The notes under the pieces were generated by a model. That model did no database searches, was not told the origin of the DNA, and saw nothing but the letters and a program-made list of their open reading frames with translations. From the NCBI GenBank assembly GCA_038087015.1, contig JASBNA010000005.1, positions 1,302,001 to 1,366,000 on the forward strand: 64,000 nt of DNA. Reading direction: 5' to 3'. The DNA is from Cerrena zonata. Lineage: Eukaryota > Basidiomycota > Agaricomycetes > Polyporales > Cerrenaceae. The position numbers were made by a program, and so were the translations under genes. Positions 24,093 to 35,366 of this stretch are shown here, piece by piece. The first letter of the stretch is position 1, and each line of letters begins with the position of its first letter.

Positions 24093-24951
24093 AGGAGCCA
24101 GGCGTTTTGCTGGCTATGTACTAGAGCTCGCGGTGGTATAGGAACAAGAAGGTACATATGATTCCGACTTGAAGTTCATTCAACAAATCATTAAACTTGG
24201 CAGGGTATCTGAGATCTGAGATCGTCCCTACCTTCATCGGGCCGCCAGTTACCGACAGCTTTTTTCCCCTTTCCTTGAGTTTGAAGTTTTTCCTCCGCCC
24301 ACACACGCATTTTTTAACTCGGATCTTATGCAGAGCAGCTGGAACCATGCGTCTAAGATCCTCTGTGAAAATTCTCCGTCATAGTCCGTGATAGCAGGAA
24401 ACTGCAGGAATGGCAGTGGAATGGCGTAGGCCAGTCGCGACGTCGCGCAATCGATTTCGGTGTCGACGTATGACAAGACTCATAGACAGGGTAAGCTCTT
24501 AAAGGTACTGCCTCGCACCGCTGTTCTCAAACAATTGCAATCCCTTCAAATGGAATCACGTTCATCGTCTGTGGTGTGTTTTCGGTCCTGTTCGGTCTAG
24601 ACCGCATATGACCAAGACGCCAGGGAAGACCGAGGATGTCCGACCTCCGAGTTGCAACTTGTCGGGCACTCATGGAATCATAGGCACTAAACATTCGTCA
24701 TAATGTTCTCCAATGTTCTCCTCGCCGACAACAAGGACGGGCGGTGACGGTACTACCCGCAAATCCAACTCTACGCAAGTTGTATCCTCCACAGCCCATC
24801 ATGCGATGGGAGTGAAGTTTGAACGTTGAACGTTCGTCACAACCTCATACTTGATGGCACTCAAAACCTCATGCTACATCATGATGTTTATTCAGATAAT
24901 ACAAGATTAAATGGCACGTTCGTCCACAGAATACACTTATATCATGCCCTT
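24093..24951. other. Intergenic, about 860 bp
   Basis: Upstream of the arrestin start and downstream of the small hydrophilic gene, both on the - strand. No supported exon. The sequence 24620-24900 is more GC-rich but has no motif I recognise. Confidence 0.4.
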
Positions 24952-25427
24952 TCAGTGATGCAGTGATTGCTTGACTTTCGCTTCAGCATCATGCCCAGCG
25001 TGCTCTAGATTCTTCATAAGGTCGTTCGGAGCATGGGAAATCCGCCCCTTGGCATCATGCAGTGTCCCCTCAACTCCACTATCATGATTGTGGTGTCTGT
25101 TCGATACTGGATGTTTGGCGTAAGCATTCTTGATGACAGTGACCTCGACCTGTTAAAATAATAGGGTGTTGTGAGCGATGGCAGGTTATAATATTGTTGC
25201 TTTTCGCAAGGAGGAAACTGGAGACTTACATCTTCACCAGGTGCACCACGTTTCTCGATGACCATGTCTGGTCCCTCCTTCCACTCCACGATATCGTCTC
25301 CGCTCTCAGGGAGATTTTCTTCCCTTATATCCTGACCCCTCTGGGTCATATCCGAGTCTACACTGATGGTTGCTTTCGGATCTGCGAGTCTGTGCCAAGT
25401 CCGTTGGAAGAATGTTGAATTTGGCAT
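24952..25427 (-). CDS. Small hydrophilic hypothetical protein
   Basis: Two exons, 25230-25427 and 24952-25149, each exactly 198 nt, separated by an 80-nt GT..AG intron. The joined product is 131 aa, begins MPNSTFFQRTWHRLADPKA and is highly charged. It contains EWKEGPDMVIEKRGAPGED, then after the splice VEVTVIKNAYAKHP, VEGTLHDAKGRISHAP and a His/Lys/Glu-rich helix ending EAKVKQSLHH. No membrane segment or signal peptide. I do not recognise a family; the amphipathic C-terminus with AEAKVKQ wording is reminiscent of LEA- or stress-type proteins, which is only an impression. Good splice sites and frame make a real gene likely. Confidence 0.62.
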
Positions 25428-26805
25428 TCAAGTGCGTTCCTACTCCAAGACCATGATGTCATCAGACCGGGACAATTTTCGAATTCTTGCTCTGAACATG
25501 TTACTTACTTCTTAGAAGTGGTAATGTACAATAATAAAAGCGGATAAAGTAATGAGGGAAGTGTTTAGACGATAGGTTTGAACTCTGTTATATACCTGAC
25601 CGCAGTAGAGGTCAGAGGGTAAGTGATACGGATCTTGCACAGCTGCTTGCCAGCCTCCGAACCTTCCGCCGCAATCTAAGTTGTGCCGTTCTAAACTTAG
25701 GCCACAACGAGGCGGAAGGTAGAGTTTGTTCCAGGTTAAATTAGCAATTGATCTACAGGATATTGTAAATTTTCCACAACAGCTGATTCTACAGAGTGAT
25801 GGATTGCGGACTAGGCTGTAGTGTATTATTGACAGGGGTTGGAAATGTACATCTATAAATAAGTTTCAAAAATGTCTATCGCTTATGCTCGAAGTAGATA
25901 AAATGTAGCAATCGCATATTGTGAGGTTTTGGTTGACGCATTGACATAAGGGGCGAGTTGCCCTGCTAATCCGGAATATTTGTTTCGGGAACCTGAGGTT
26001 GCATCAGCCAACAGTAACCTCCAATCATAAGTCGGAAACGATCATAGGAATGCCCTAAGCATTCCTGACTCAATAATCTCTCAATTCGATATTTGAAGGA
26101 TGTACTAACTGTAAACAGTATGTTCAGCGTTCCTCGATTTAACGAATGTGATTTGCCTTTAAAAGGCAACGACTTGCGAATCAAACACAGCCAAATAATG
26201 GCGTGGCAAGGAGGGTTGCTTACTCATGAATAGCAAGCTTATACCAGTGACAAACTATTCCTAGAGGCATTGATCTTCGGGCCTCTGCGTTCAGTTCGTG
26301 AAACTTGGTATGGTCTATGTCCCACAAGTTGGTTGTAATTTGTGAGGACAGTGTGTCGGATGATGATCAAACTACAAGTCCTGGCAGGCGTGGTGTTTGC
26401 CAGTGATTCAAGTTGGTGCTTGGCAACCCGGCAGAGAATGGTAAGCCGCCCACCTGTCGTATTTTCATGAAGATATTGCGACCAGTATCACCCTTACAGT
26501 GCTTCGTTGACGTGTTCCTTCTTTCCTTTTGCATGATCTTCATTGGCACCGATGCCGGCTTCTGTCAGTCCTGTGAGGGGTCGTGATGGCCTCATGTTGG
26601 AATGGGTGTCTAAAAATGTACCAGCAAGTCAACTTGGAGGTATCTCAGTGCTACGCTACCACGTTGAGAGTAGAGTTGTTGGTTTACATTCACTGGGAGA
26701 TATCTCTTAATTTGTAAGTTTTAGTTTCCCATTCCGTACGGCCGCAACGTGTAGACTGTGAGCAAATCGCTTGTATTTTTGGCGTTGACTTTTTGTACTC
26801 AATAC
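25428..26805. other. Intergenic, about 1.4 kb, AT-rich
   Basis: No supported gene. It contains a 60-bp inverted repeat at 25661-25720, listed separately. The right end borders the large inverted duplication that begins at about 26806. Confidence 0.4.
25661..25720. repeat. Inverted repeat (hairpin), 10-bp perfect arms
   Basis: ACCTTCCGCC at 25661-25670 and its exact complement GGCGGAAGGT at 25711-25720, with a further imperfect pair inside (TTGTGCC with GGCCACAA). A related CCTTCCGC..GCGGAAGG pair stands at 51880-51910. It could be a small mobile-element end, a binding site for a dimeric regulator, or chance. Confidence 0.5.
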
Positions 26806-29355
26806 TCAGGTTCCTTCTTACTCACCTACTATATATGGTAGTGCATTACGCGAATTTGGATTAACCCAATTAAAACTATGAACCCATATCAAGGTGGCGT
26901 GTACCTTACAACTCGTCTTGTTATCTTACGACCACAATCTCAAAGTCGCCAACAAGGAGGGACGGGAAGTGAGAAGTGTAAGCTCGTGCTGATCGATGAG
27001 AGCATTTATATGGACTTATCACAGCTATGGCGTCAGGTACCAACCGAAGTAATATGTCCTTCGAAGCAGTCACAAACGAAAAGCTTTTGGAATTGAGCCG
27101 GTACCATGTAGGAGAAGTCAACAACCATAGAATACAACTGGCCGCTTTGTCAAGGGCAATCAACTCCAGAATCCCCGCATTGAGCCTCCCGGACGAGCTC
27201 GTTCTCAGGATCTTCCTTCTTTATCGTGACCTTTCCCCAGTCATCGATACCGAGTCACGCTGGAGTATGCATACTTATGGTGCCTACAAACCGGACACCA
27301 CAAAGTGGTGGTGGCTTGTCCCCGGCCAGATATGTCATTCCTGGAGAGCGATTGTCCTTGCAAACCCCTTACTCTGGCGCTATGTGAATAGCGATATCTT
27401 CTCCAGACACCATGTTCTTGATGCAACCATATCCCGCTCATGTAAAGCTCCGCTCGACATTTCCATTAGTTGCGGTATCATCATGGACAATGTCGCTGGA
27501 CATTCGGGGAGGAAGATCCTAAAGGAGTCGTATCGAATTCGAAGGCTGCACCTCTCGATGCCTCAATCTCGAATAGACCATCATCTCACAGACGAGGTTA
27601 ACCTGCGTCCCTTCATGATCTTGGAAGACCTGGAGATTATCTTGGACATTCCCCTTGTCGGAGCTGCTGGGGATGTCGCTGCTCTTACCACAATTGTACC
27701 CTCAATCCCATCCTCCTTGCGAATCCTCAATCTTCACGGTGTTTCTATAAGCTGGGAGATGTTCAAAGGCCTCCCACCAACCCTTACGAGCATGACAATT
27801 GCCTTCCCTCCTCGTAGCCCCCCTGGAACATGCGAGGACATCCTCGACGCGCTCCACAGACTTCCATGCTTGGAACGTCTCCATCTCACAGAAGTTCCCA
27901 TGGGACCTCAACCGACCAAGAAAACAGCCACCCTTCCTTACCTGAAAGACTTGCATATAACTCAATCAGACTCTTGGAATGTCTTGTTGGTTGTGCAGGG
28001 TCTGTCGTTCCCGCCCAACATCCAGTCACACCTTTCGGTCGGATTCAAATCTGAAGATCCCGTCCCTCCTGTGTCCCTCTACTCCATCCTCCCGAAATTC
28101 AGATTGCTGACTTCTCCCGAGGGGAAGATCATGAATGCTTCCCTGAACTTTGACCCTGACGATGACGGGGAGTCCATCTTGTCCATTGAGGCCTGTATCC
28201 CATCCAACTGCATCGGCCCGGGGGTTTGGCATCGATCCTTCTGCTTCTCACTCGCAACCAGGGATGTTGCCGCACGAGATGCGTCTCCATGGGTTGATCT
28301 CCTCGAAGCAGCCAGTATCAACATATACCCACATGTTAACGGAGGGATTTCGTTCGAAGGGTGCTGCTTCCTGTTTGCAACGGATCTCCTTGCTCGGACA
28401 CTGGTGCGGGCAAAGGAGGTAGAGAAGCTCAAGATCGATCACATAGCTGCTGCCCTTTGCCTTCCCGACATCATCTGCGTGTCACCCGATGATACCGTGC
28501 CTATCCCCAAGCTGCAGAAGGTCACTGTATCATCAATACGTCCAATGCTGGACTTCATGATTGATGGTGACGATCTCTGTGAAGCTCTCGAGGAGCGTCA
28601 GGAAAAGGGATGTCCACTTGAAAGGTTGAAAATCAACGGTCCTCATACAATCCAATTCAACTCTCCCGACGCACAGCAGCGACTGGGGGAACTAGTTAAT
28701 TTTATTCTTGCTTAGGAGCAAATTACTGAAAATTGTATGGACTCAACAACTTTCACCTCGTCTAACTGTTAGCGTTACACCACTGTCCGAGTTTGATCGA
28801 CGCATAGAATCTGGCGTAGGAGGATTGTGTAGTCAGCAATGAAGACTAAGATACGGTATGACTAATATTCCGTGACAGTCTATAGCAACAGTCAGCGTCA
28901 GTTCATGCAAGTTGAACAAGGTTACTTACGCCGGACACAAATGACCTTTGGAGTTGATAGTGAGTCCACATCTGCAATTTCAACGTGTTTTTGATCTAAG
29001 TCGAAGTAAAGGCGACAGTCACAATGATGGCATCCTGGATTCCGAGTCAGACGCTCCTAACGAGCAGCTGTTAGAGCTGACCCGTTACCATGAACACGAA
29101 GTATACAAACACCAGCACCATATTGCTGCGCTCTCTAGAGCAGTCAACTCCAAACGACCCGTCTTGACTCTATCAGACGAGCTCCTCGTTGATATCTTCC
29201 TGTGTTACCGCGACATTTCCATCATCGCTAAAGAAGGAACTGTCGCAACTAATGGTAACCAGGACGAGTTCGACTTCACTACATGGTGGTGGCTCGTGCC
29301 AACACACGTCTGTCATTACTGGAGAATGGTCGCACTTGCGAGTCCTCTACTTTGG
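26806..29355 (+). repeat. Left arm of large inverted duplication
   Basis: The sequence from about 26806 to 29355 recurs in reverse complement at about 54820-57388. It contains the promoter and all of the first F-box gene, the intergenic region and the first 410 bp or so of the second gene. Most of the arm is nearly identical, apart from a more diverged part just after the first gene's stop (28716-28850). Boundaries are by eye. Confidence 0.85.
27027..28715 (+). CDS. F-box-like/LRR-like protein A (562 aa)
   Basis: Single exon from ATG 27027 (MASGTNRSNMSFEAV) to TAG at 28713-28715. An F-box-like segment lies near residues 55-75 (ALSLPDELVLRIFLLYRD), followed by the family hallmark KWWWLVPGQICHSWRAIV and NPLLWRYV at about residues 95-125. 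The rest is a leucine-rich, irregular-repeat region with LRILNLHGVSISWEM and LPPTLTSMTIAFPP. Known role of such proteins: the F-box binds Skp1 in SCF ubiquitin ligases and the LRR-like part selects substrates; here this is inferred. Compared with its inverted copy at 55439-57150, this gene lacks seven residues near position 160 (HSGRKIL against HSRRKDETESLRKIL), an in-frame 21-bp deletion between AGGAA repeats at about 27510. Otherwise the two are about 96% identical by eye. It is the intact one of the pair. Confidence 0.88.
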   Translation: MASGTNRSNMSFEAVTNEKLLELSRYHVGEVNNHRIQLAALSRAINSRIPALSLPDELVLRIFLLYRDLSPVIDTESRWSMHTYGAYKPDTTKWWWLVPGQICHSWRAIVLANPLLWRYVNSDIFSRHHVLDATISRSCKAPLDISISCGIIMDNVAGHSGRKILKESYRIRRLHLSMPQSRIDHHLTDEVNLRPFMILEDLEIILDIPLVGAAGDVAALTTIVPSIPSSLRILNLHGVSISWEMFKGLPPTLTSMTIAFPPRSPPGTCEDILDALHRLPCLERLHLTEVPMGPQPTKKTATLPYLKDLHITQSDSWNVLLVVQGLSFPPNIQSHLSVGFKSEDPVPPVSLYSILPKFRLLTSPEGKIMNASLNFDPDDDGESILSIEACIPSNCIGPGVWHRSFCFSLATRDVAARDASPWVDLLEAASINIYPHVNGGISFEGCCFLFATDLLARTLVRAKEVEKLKIDHIAAALCLPDIICVSPDDTVPIPKLQKVTVSSIRPMLDFMIDGDDLCEALEERQEKGCPLERLKINGPHTIQFNSPDAQQRLGELVNFILA

Positions 29356-30708
29356 CGTTATTTGGACGACGACGTCTTTTCTCGTCCACATTTGCTGGAT
29401 GCAGCTCTGTCACGTTCATACCCTGCTCCACTTGATATTTCAATCCAGCATGCCCTCTTCGCCTCGGATAACCTCACATCCGCGGGTAGCTGGAATGCAG
29501 ATGAAAAGGAGTCTTTGGGGAAGATCATGAAAGAGTCGTACCGGACCCGAACATTGCACATTGATATGCCCCGGTCTTTAATCGTACTCCAGATCACGCA
29601 GGAAACAAACCTTCCTCCTTTCGTGATATTGGAAGACTTACATATCAATGCTCTTACGCCGTTCGGAGAGGGTATTCCCATTCCTGCCATTTTAAACTCC
29701 TTACCCTGCTGCTTGCGCAGTCTCAGTCTCAAGGGAGTCGTTATCGATTGGGAAATGTTGGGTAATCTCCCGCCCACTGTGACCAGCATACAAATCATAT
29801 TTCCTCCTCGCCACCCTTCTAGCACATGCGAGACTATTCTCGATGTACTCGCGAGGTTACCAAAGTTAGAGTGTCTTTGTCTCAATAAACTTCCTATTGG
29901 GACCCAACAGGCATCTAGAGAGGTGCATCTTCCCCGTCTCAAGAAATTGAATCTATCTCAAGCACACTCTTGGAACATTTTGTCGATTATACAATCTTTA
30001 TCATTCCCACCCGGTATCGACTCGACCATTGGAATCAAGTTTAATCCCAACAACGCTACTCCACCACTCCCCCTCTCTTCTGTGTTCTCACAATTCGGGT
30101 TTTCATCTCTACCTGAACATACAAATGCGAAACACTTACTGGATTCTGAAGGCAAAATCAAAGTCGCTCCCAGACATGGGTTATCCTTCGAGACATTCAC
30201 GGAAACCGATACTGGGTCCTGGCCTAAGTACTTCAAATTCAAGCTCATGATATGCAATGAGCGTCCTACAGTGGATACCTCTCCATGGCTCGAATTTAGT
30301 GCAGCGATTAGCCACGTAGTCTACCCAAAAATCAGGAACCTACTTATCGGTGGGGGGACTGATGGTCTTTCAGGAATCACCTTCGCTGACAATCTTCTTC
30401 GAGCGAATCAACTAGAAACACTGCAAATGAAGCATTCAAGTGCTGATAGATATCTCCTCGAGGCCCTTCGTGTGCTACCTGATGGCACAGTCCCCGTCCC
30501 GAGATTGCGTAGGGTTAAAGTATGGAGCAGGTATATATTACCGGCATACCATATTAATGGGGAGGAACTTTGTGAGATCCTGGAGGATCGTCGCAATAGG
30601 GGCTACAGGCTTGAAGAGATTACGATAAATGAACCTCATTTGATCGATTTCAATCTTCCTGGAACTCGACAACGATTAGGTGAAGTTGTGACACTTATGT
30701 TAATATAG
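28941..30708 (+). CDS. F-box-like/LRR-like protein B
   Basis: I place the start at ATG 28941 (MTFGVD), with a 52-nt intron (28960-29011, GTGAGT..AAAG) and the long exon 29012-30708. The same phase-1 intron at the same place is found in genes C, D, E and F. The protein has TRYHEHEVYKHQHHIAALSR, the F-box-like LTLSDELLVDIFLCYRDISI, TWWWLVPTHVCHYWR, SPLLWRYLDDDVFSRPHLLD, and an LRR-like body (LRSLSLKGVVIDWEML; LPRLKKLNLSQAHSWNIL; EALRVLPDGTVPVPRLRR). The first 130 residues or so differ from gene F by only two substitutions, while the rest differs at about 30% of positions. The change is abrupt at about 29355, suggesting conversion or recombination between the copies. Role as an SCF substrate adaptor is inferred. 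Confidence 0.85.
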
Positions 30709-30885
30709 TATAGTAGTAGTGACTTTCTAAAGTTCCATGTTTGGCAATCTTTTATGATAGCGAATATGCGCTTACGTAGTCACCGTCTTTACGAAACGTT
30801 ACAGAGTCAGCATCGAAACGAACCTGAAGTCCTTGTCGACGTTATTGTCATAGCCGTCGCCATAGACTAACATCCTTCAGTAGGA

Positions 30886-32680
30886 ATGAGCCCCAAGTCA
30901 AGCATTACGAGGGCTGTTGACGGGTGTGAGGCTTCAGTTAAAACTTTCTAGCACACTGCAATCCTAACCTCACTCCAAATATCTAGCCGGTGGTGACAGC
31001 GATGCTACTGCCTTCTCGAACTCGAAGCCTGAGGAAGAGCTGTTGGAGCTAATTCACTATCATGAAAATGAAGTATACAAACATCGAGGACGCATAGCTG
31101 CACTGTACAGGATAGTCAATTCTAGATTATCCGCGCTGACACTACCAGATGAGCTTGTCATTGAAGTTTTTCTCCATTACCGTGACACTTCTGTCGTCGT
31201 TAACGACTCGGAGCAACTGGTTCAAAGTGGCGATAAACAGGATGAGTTTGATTCTAGAAAGTGGTGGTGGCTTGTTCCTACACAAATCTGCCATCATTGG
31301 AGAGTCATTACACTTACGAATCCTCTATTTTGGCGATATCTGGATGATGACATCTTTTCTCGTCCCCCTTCGCTAGATGCATCCTTGTTACGCTCACATC
31401 CAGCCTCGCTCGACATTTCGATCTACCATGGTCTTTTTGCGCTGAAGGAGGAGACATTTGCAGACACTTGGAGTCAGTCCGAGAAAGAGTGTTTGGGAAA
31501 GATCTTGAACGAGACGCATCGAATTCGGACTCTACATCTTGAGATGCCCCGATCATTAATGCGAGTCTATATCACGGAGGAGACCAGATTGCGTCCATTC
31601 GAGCTGTTGGAGGACTTGCATATCAACGCAATTACACATATCAAAAGAGGTCCTCCTGTCCCTGCCATCTTACACTCGATACCCCGCTGCTTGCGCAGTC
31701 TCAGTCTCCAGGGAGTATCCGTGAGCTGGGAGATGATGGACAATCTTCCACCCACGGTTACCCACATCAAAATTGACTTCTCTCCTCGTAATCCTTCAAG
31801 CACGTGCGAGAATTTCCTCAACATGCTCGCTAAGTTGCCGAACCTGGAGAGTCTCTGTCTCAGGAAACTCCCTATAGGGACGGACACGGTATTGAAGGAA
31901 GTCAATCTCCCTCGTCTCAAAAGGCTACACCTATCCCAGTCACACTCGTGGAATATCTTGTCCGTCATCGAGTCCCTGTCATTCCCGCCCAACATCGAAT
32001 CAATAATCAGAGTCAAATTCAACTCGAACAATTCTATACCACCGTCCTCCATTTATTCGATATTCAGGAAATACAATCTTACATCCTTGCCTCTGGATAT
32101 CAACCCAGAGTTCTTGCGAACGTCTCTCGAATACAACCCCAACCCAGGGCAAGGGCTTTCCTTCACCACATCCACAAATACCTGTTCCGACTCCTGGCCT
32201 CGATATTTCTACTTTTCAGCCTACTTATATGGCCAGCTGCCCTCCCAGGACATATCTCCATGGTACGAGTTCATCGATTCTGCGAGCCATACGGCTATCT
32301 CCGTCGTCGAGAGTATAGAACTCAGCGGTATATACCGTGTCCTGTCGCAAAATACCTTTTCCGAGACTCTGCTCAAGGCGGGCGAACTGGAGACAGTCAC
32401 GGTGGATCATGTAACTGCCGCTCTTTACCTAATCGAGGCGATTCGCGTGCTGTCGAATAGTACGGTCCCGGTCCCCAAGCTACGCAAGATTTCAGTGAGT
32501 GGACATCCATACACATCACAATATATCAGTGGGGAAGAGCTTTGTAATGTCCTGGAGGAGCGTCGGGAGAAGGGAGCCAGCCTCGAGGTATTTAGAATAA
32601 ACCTTCCTCATACGATTACTTTCGAACTTGCTAACACTCGTCATCGATTGGAGGAACTTGTGGAACTTGTCTTAGCGTAG
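30886..32680 (+). CDS. F-box-like/LRR-like protein C
   Basis: Exon 1 is 30886-30925 (MSPKSSITRAVDG), intron 30926-30986 (GTGAGG..CTAG, phase 1), exon 2 is 30987-32680. Joining gives GSGGDSDATAFSNSKPEEELLEL, aligned with gene E (SKPEEHLLEL). The F-box-like part is LTLPDELVIEVFLHYRDTS, followed by KWWWLVPTQICHHWR and NPLFWRYLDDDIFSRPPSLD. The body has LRSLSLQGVSVSWEMMDNL, LPRLKRLHLSQSHSWNIL and SLSFPPNIES. The upstream sequence shares a CTTTACGAAAC element and GTCAGCA with gene E. The third of four tandem genes on this strand. Product about 577 aa. Function inferred as SCF adaptor. Confidence 0.85.
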
Positions 32681-33037
32681 CGCAAATATTTATTACAGAT
32701 ATTAATAGATGTTTGTACGTTCACTCCATCTGATCTACAGCCGGTAACATGTATAACGTACTGCGTATTGCCAGTCGGTCACATCAGGTACTCATCCTTC
32801 CTTCAAAAATGCATTGTATCGATATTTGAATTCACTCTTTGTATATCTTGTTAATTGCAGGTCACGGTAAATATACAAAGCTTACTTTGATCGGTACTCG
32901 AGGATGTCTCAAACTTAGGTTTATTGTTTACTTTCCATATTTGGTCACGCGAACTTCAGCCCCTACCATGTCTGAGTACCAGAAACTAACCTCTATACAA
33001 CTTCCATGATTCGAGACGTATGGAATATATCCCTGCC
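32681..33037. other. Intergenic between F-box genes C and D, 357 bp
   Basis: AT-rich spacer with the promoter of gene D. Nothing specific seen. An in-frame ATG at 33020 precedes the preferred start at 33038. Confidence 0.4.
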
Positions 33038-34807
33038 ATGAGTCGTAAGCCCACACAGAAGAACTCACGAGCTCTCAATCTAACTCCTTTCTGTACAGAC
33101 CCCAAAGAAACAGCCAACATGACTTATGAAGTAGCTACTGACAAGAAGCTCTCAGAGTTAAGTCGCTATCATGCCAGCAAAGTACTCGAACATCAAACAA
33201 AGCTAGCTGCGCTGTCCAGAACCATCAACTCTAGACTACCTGCGTTGAGTCTGCCAGCCGAACTCATTGTCAGCATCTTTACCCAGTACCGCGAACTCGA
33301 AGTCGCAGCCATATTCTGGCCCAGGTCAGATAGACGCAAGCTAGATAAATTTCGCTGGTCCAAATGGTGGTGGATTGTCCCTACACATATTTGCCATCGT
33401 TGGAGAACGATCGCATTTGCAAGCCCTATACTGTGGCGTTATGTGGACAATGATATCTTTTCTATCCCTCATTTACTTGATATAGCCCTGGACCGCTCAC
33501 GTCAAACTCCACTGGATATCGAAATCGTACATGGTCTCGTTGCGGGGCTCGTAGATGCAGACCCGTGTGTATGGAGAGACGAGCAAGCGTCTCTCCAAAA
33601 GATCCTGCAGCAGTCGCACCGTATTCGAAGGTTACATCTCGAAATGCCCCAGTCTCTTATCGATGACAGCTTCACAAACGAAACCGTGCAACATACATTC
33701 GTGGCGCTGGAAGCCCTATATATCAATTCAATTACATTCCTCAACACAGGCCTCGACATTGATCCAGCCATTTTACAATCATCTCGCGCACCTTCAGGTT
33801 TGCGCAGCCTTACGCTTGAAGGGGTTGCTATCACCTGGGAGATATTGATCAATCTCCCACCAACTCTCACACACATGGAGATTGATTTTTCCTCCCATAA
33901 CCCTGCCGGAACATGCGATGGTATCCTCAGCGTACTCGAGAGACTTCCGCGCTTGGAGTGTCTCTATCTCACCGAGATCCCCCTCGAACCCCAGACGACT
34001 AACAAAACGGTTCGCCTTCCGAATCTCAAGAAATTGACTCTCCGTCAATCAATCTCTTGCGATATTTTGTTCCTCATTCTCGGTTTATCATTTCCGACTA
34101 ACATCACCTCTACTCTCTATATTGGATTCAATTCCGAGGATCCTACCAGTATATCCACTGTACCCTTCCATTCCATATTCGCCAAACTTGGATTCCCGGC
34201 TCCACCAAGCGAAAGGGTCGAGCCAGGCTCATTTAGCGTGGCTGTCGGATTTTGCCCCGACGACGATTCCAAACTCTACCTAAGTGCCTCCAAAATCGAC
34301 CACACAACCTCCCGCCGTTTGCAGCATGATTTCAGTCTTTGGCTAACCCAACATGGCGGGGGCGATGATATTGCACAAGACGCTCCTCCGTGGCTCGATT
34401 TCCTTGATCTTGTTAGCACCACAATATACCCGTACGCCGAAAGTACAACCTTCACGAACCTAGATTTGCTCCTTTCTGAAGAAGCCTTCGCTCAGACACT
34501 TCATCGCGCGAGCAGTCTAGAGAAAATCACGTTAGACCGTATCGGCGCCGCCTGTTTTGTCCCCTCTGCTTTCCGCGTGTTACCCGATGGTACCATCCCT
34601 GTTCCTAAACTTCGTGAGGTAGCGGTCCTCAATCACGGGCATGACCATATAGACGGCGAAGACCTTTTTGCGGTCGTCAAAGAACGCAAGGAGAAAGGGT
34701 GCGGAATTGAACAGATCTACCTACGTGCACGCACAGTTCTATTTGACCTCCCCGACACTCTGGATAACCTACAAGCACTTGTCGACCTTGGGTTTATACC
34801 CGGGTGA
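33038..34807 (+). CDS. F-box-like/LRR-like protein D
   Basis: Preferred start ATG 33038 with a 7-nt first exon (ATGAGTC), a 54-nt intron 33045-33098 (GTAAGC..ACAG) and exon 2 33099-34807. The intron is a multiple of three without stops, so an unspliced reading from ATG 33020 is also open (595 aa). The phase-1 intron position matches genes B, C, E and F, which favours splicing. The protein has SELSRYHASKVLEHQTKLAALSR, F-box-like LSLPAELIVSIFTQYREL, KWWWIVPTHICHRWR and SPILWRYVDNDIFS. The body includes LRSLTLEGVAITWEI, LPPTLTHMEIDFSSHNPAGTC and LPDGTIPVPKLREVAVL. The most diverged of the four tandem genes. Function inferred as SCF adaptor. Confidence 0.84.
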   Translation: MSRKPTQKNSRALNLTPFCTDPKETANMTYEVATDKKLSELSRYHASKVLEHQTKLAALSRTINSRLPALSLPAELIVSIFTQYRELEVAAIFWPRSDRRKLDKFRWSKWWWIVPTHICHRWRTIAFASPILWRYVDNDIFSIPHLLDIALDRSRQTPLDIEIVHGLVAGLVDADPCVWRDEQASLQKILQQSHRIRRLHLEMPQSLIDDSFTNETVQHTFVALEALYINSITFLNTGLDIDPAILQSSRAPSGLRSLTLEGVAITWEILINLPPTLTHMEIDFSSHNPAGTCDGILSVLERLPRLECLYLTEIPLEPQTTNKTVRLPNLKKLTLRQSISCDILFLILGLSFPTNITSTLYIGFNSEDPTSISTVPFHSIFAKLGFPAPPSERVEPGSFSVAVGFCPDDDSKLYLSASKIDHTTSRRLQHDFSLWLTQHGGGDDIAQDAPPWLDFLDLVSTTIYPYAESTTFTNLDLLLSEEAFAQTLHRASSLEKITLDRIGAACFVPSAFRVLPDGTIPVPKLREVAVLNHGHDHIDGEDLFAVVKERKEKGCGIEQIYLRARTVLFDLPDTLDNLQALVDLGFIPG

Positions 34808-35366
34808 CGATGTTCTTAGCTTAATCATGGTAAGCATCATCATTGTCGTCAGTACGATCGAATCATGCATATTAAAGTCAATGTTAACCCATCACTTTGT
34901 GTTTAGCATGTTACGCTTACCAGCTTATTTTTATTGTGGGATGGTCCAACGTCCAGTACCTTTATTAATTTAAATCGAATGCTACAACTTACGGTCATAA
35001 ATGATTTATATGGCCACTCTTGATTAATGTAGCAATGTCACCCCCTCTCTTACTGACTATAAACCGTTCTGGTGATATTCGATTCTAAATCTCTAGACAA
35101 TATATTCCCAGAAGATACTGTATACGTGTATTAATTTCGTTGGTGCACCCAAGAACCCAAAAAAAGCCCTGCAAGACTATCGAAAATACGTAACTGGTGG
35201 TATATACAACACAAGTGTCACGTTGACCACATAAATAAGTTTTTGAAAAGAACAACAACAGATGAGGGTATGGATTGTAATTGAAGGAAGGAGACAAGAA
35301 ATACAGACGAAGAATCAGGAGCAAAAAAATATCAGAATACATGGTCAGCAAGGTTGTGAAGTGGGG
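34808..35366. other. Intergenic between convergent genes, 559 bp, AT-rich
   Basis: 3' regions of F-box gene D (+) and the glycosyltransferase (-). Strongly AT-rich; no exon seen. Confidence 0.4.

Noticed and set aside
28415..28930. tRNA or rRNA in the spacers of the F-box cluster
   Set aside because: No cloverleaf or rRNA-like sequence; the similarity there is explained by the inverted duplication.
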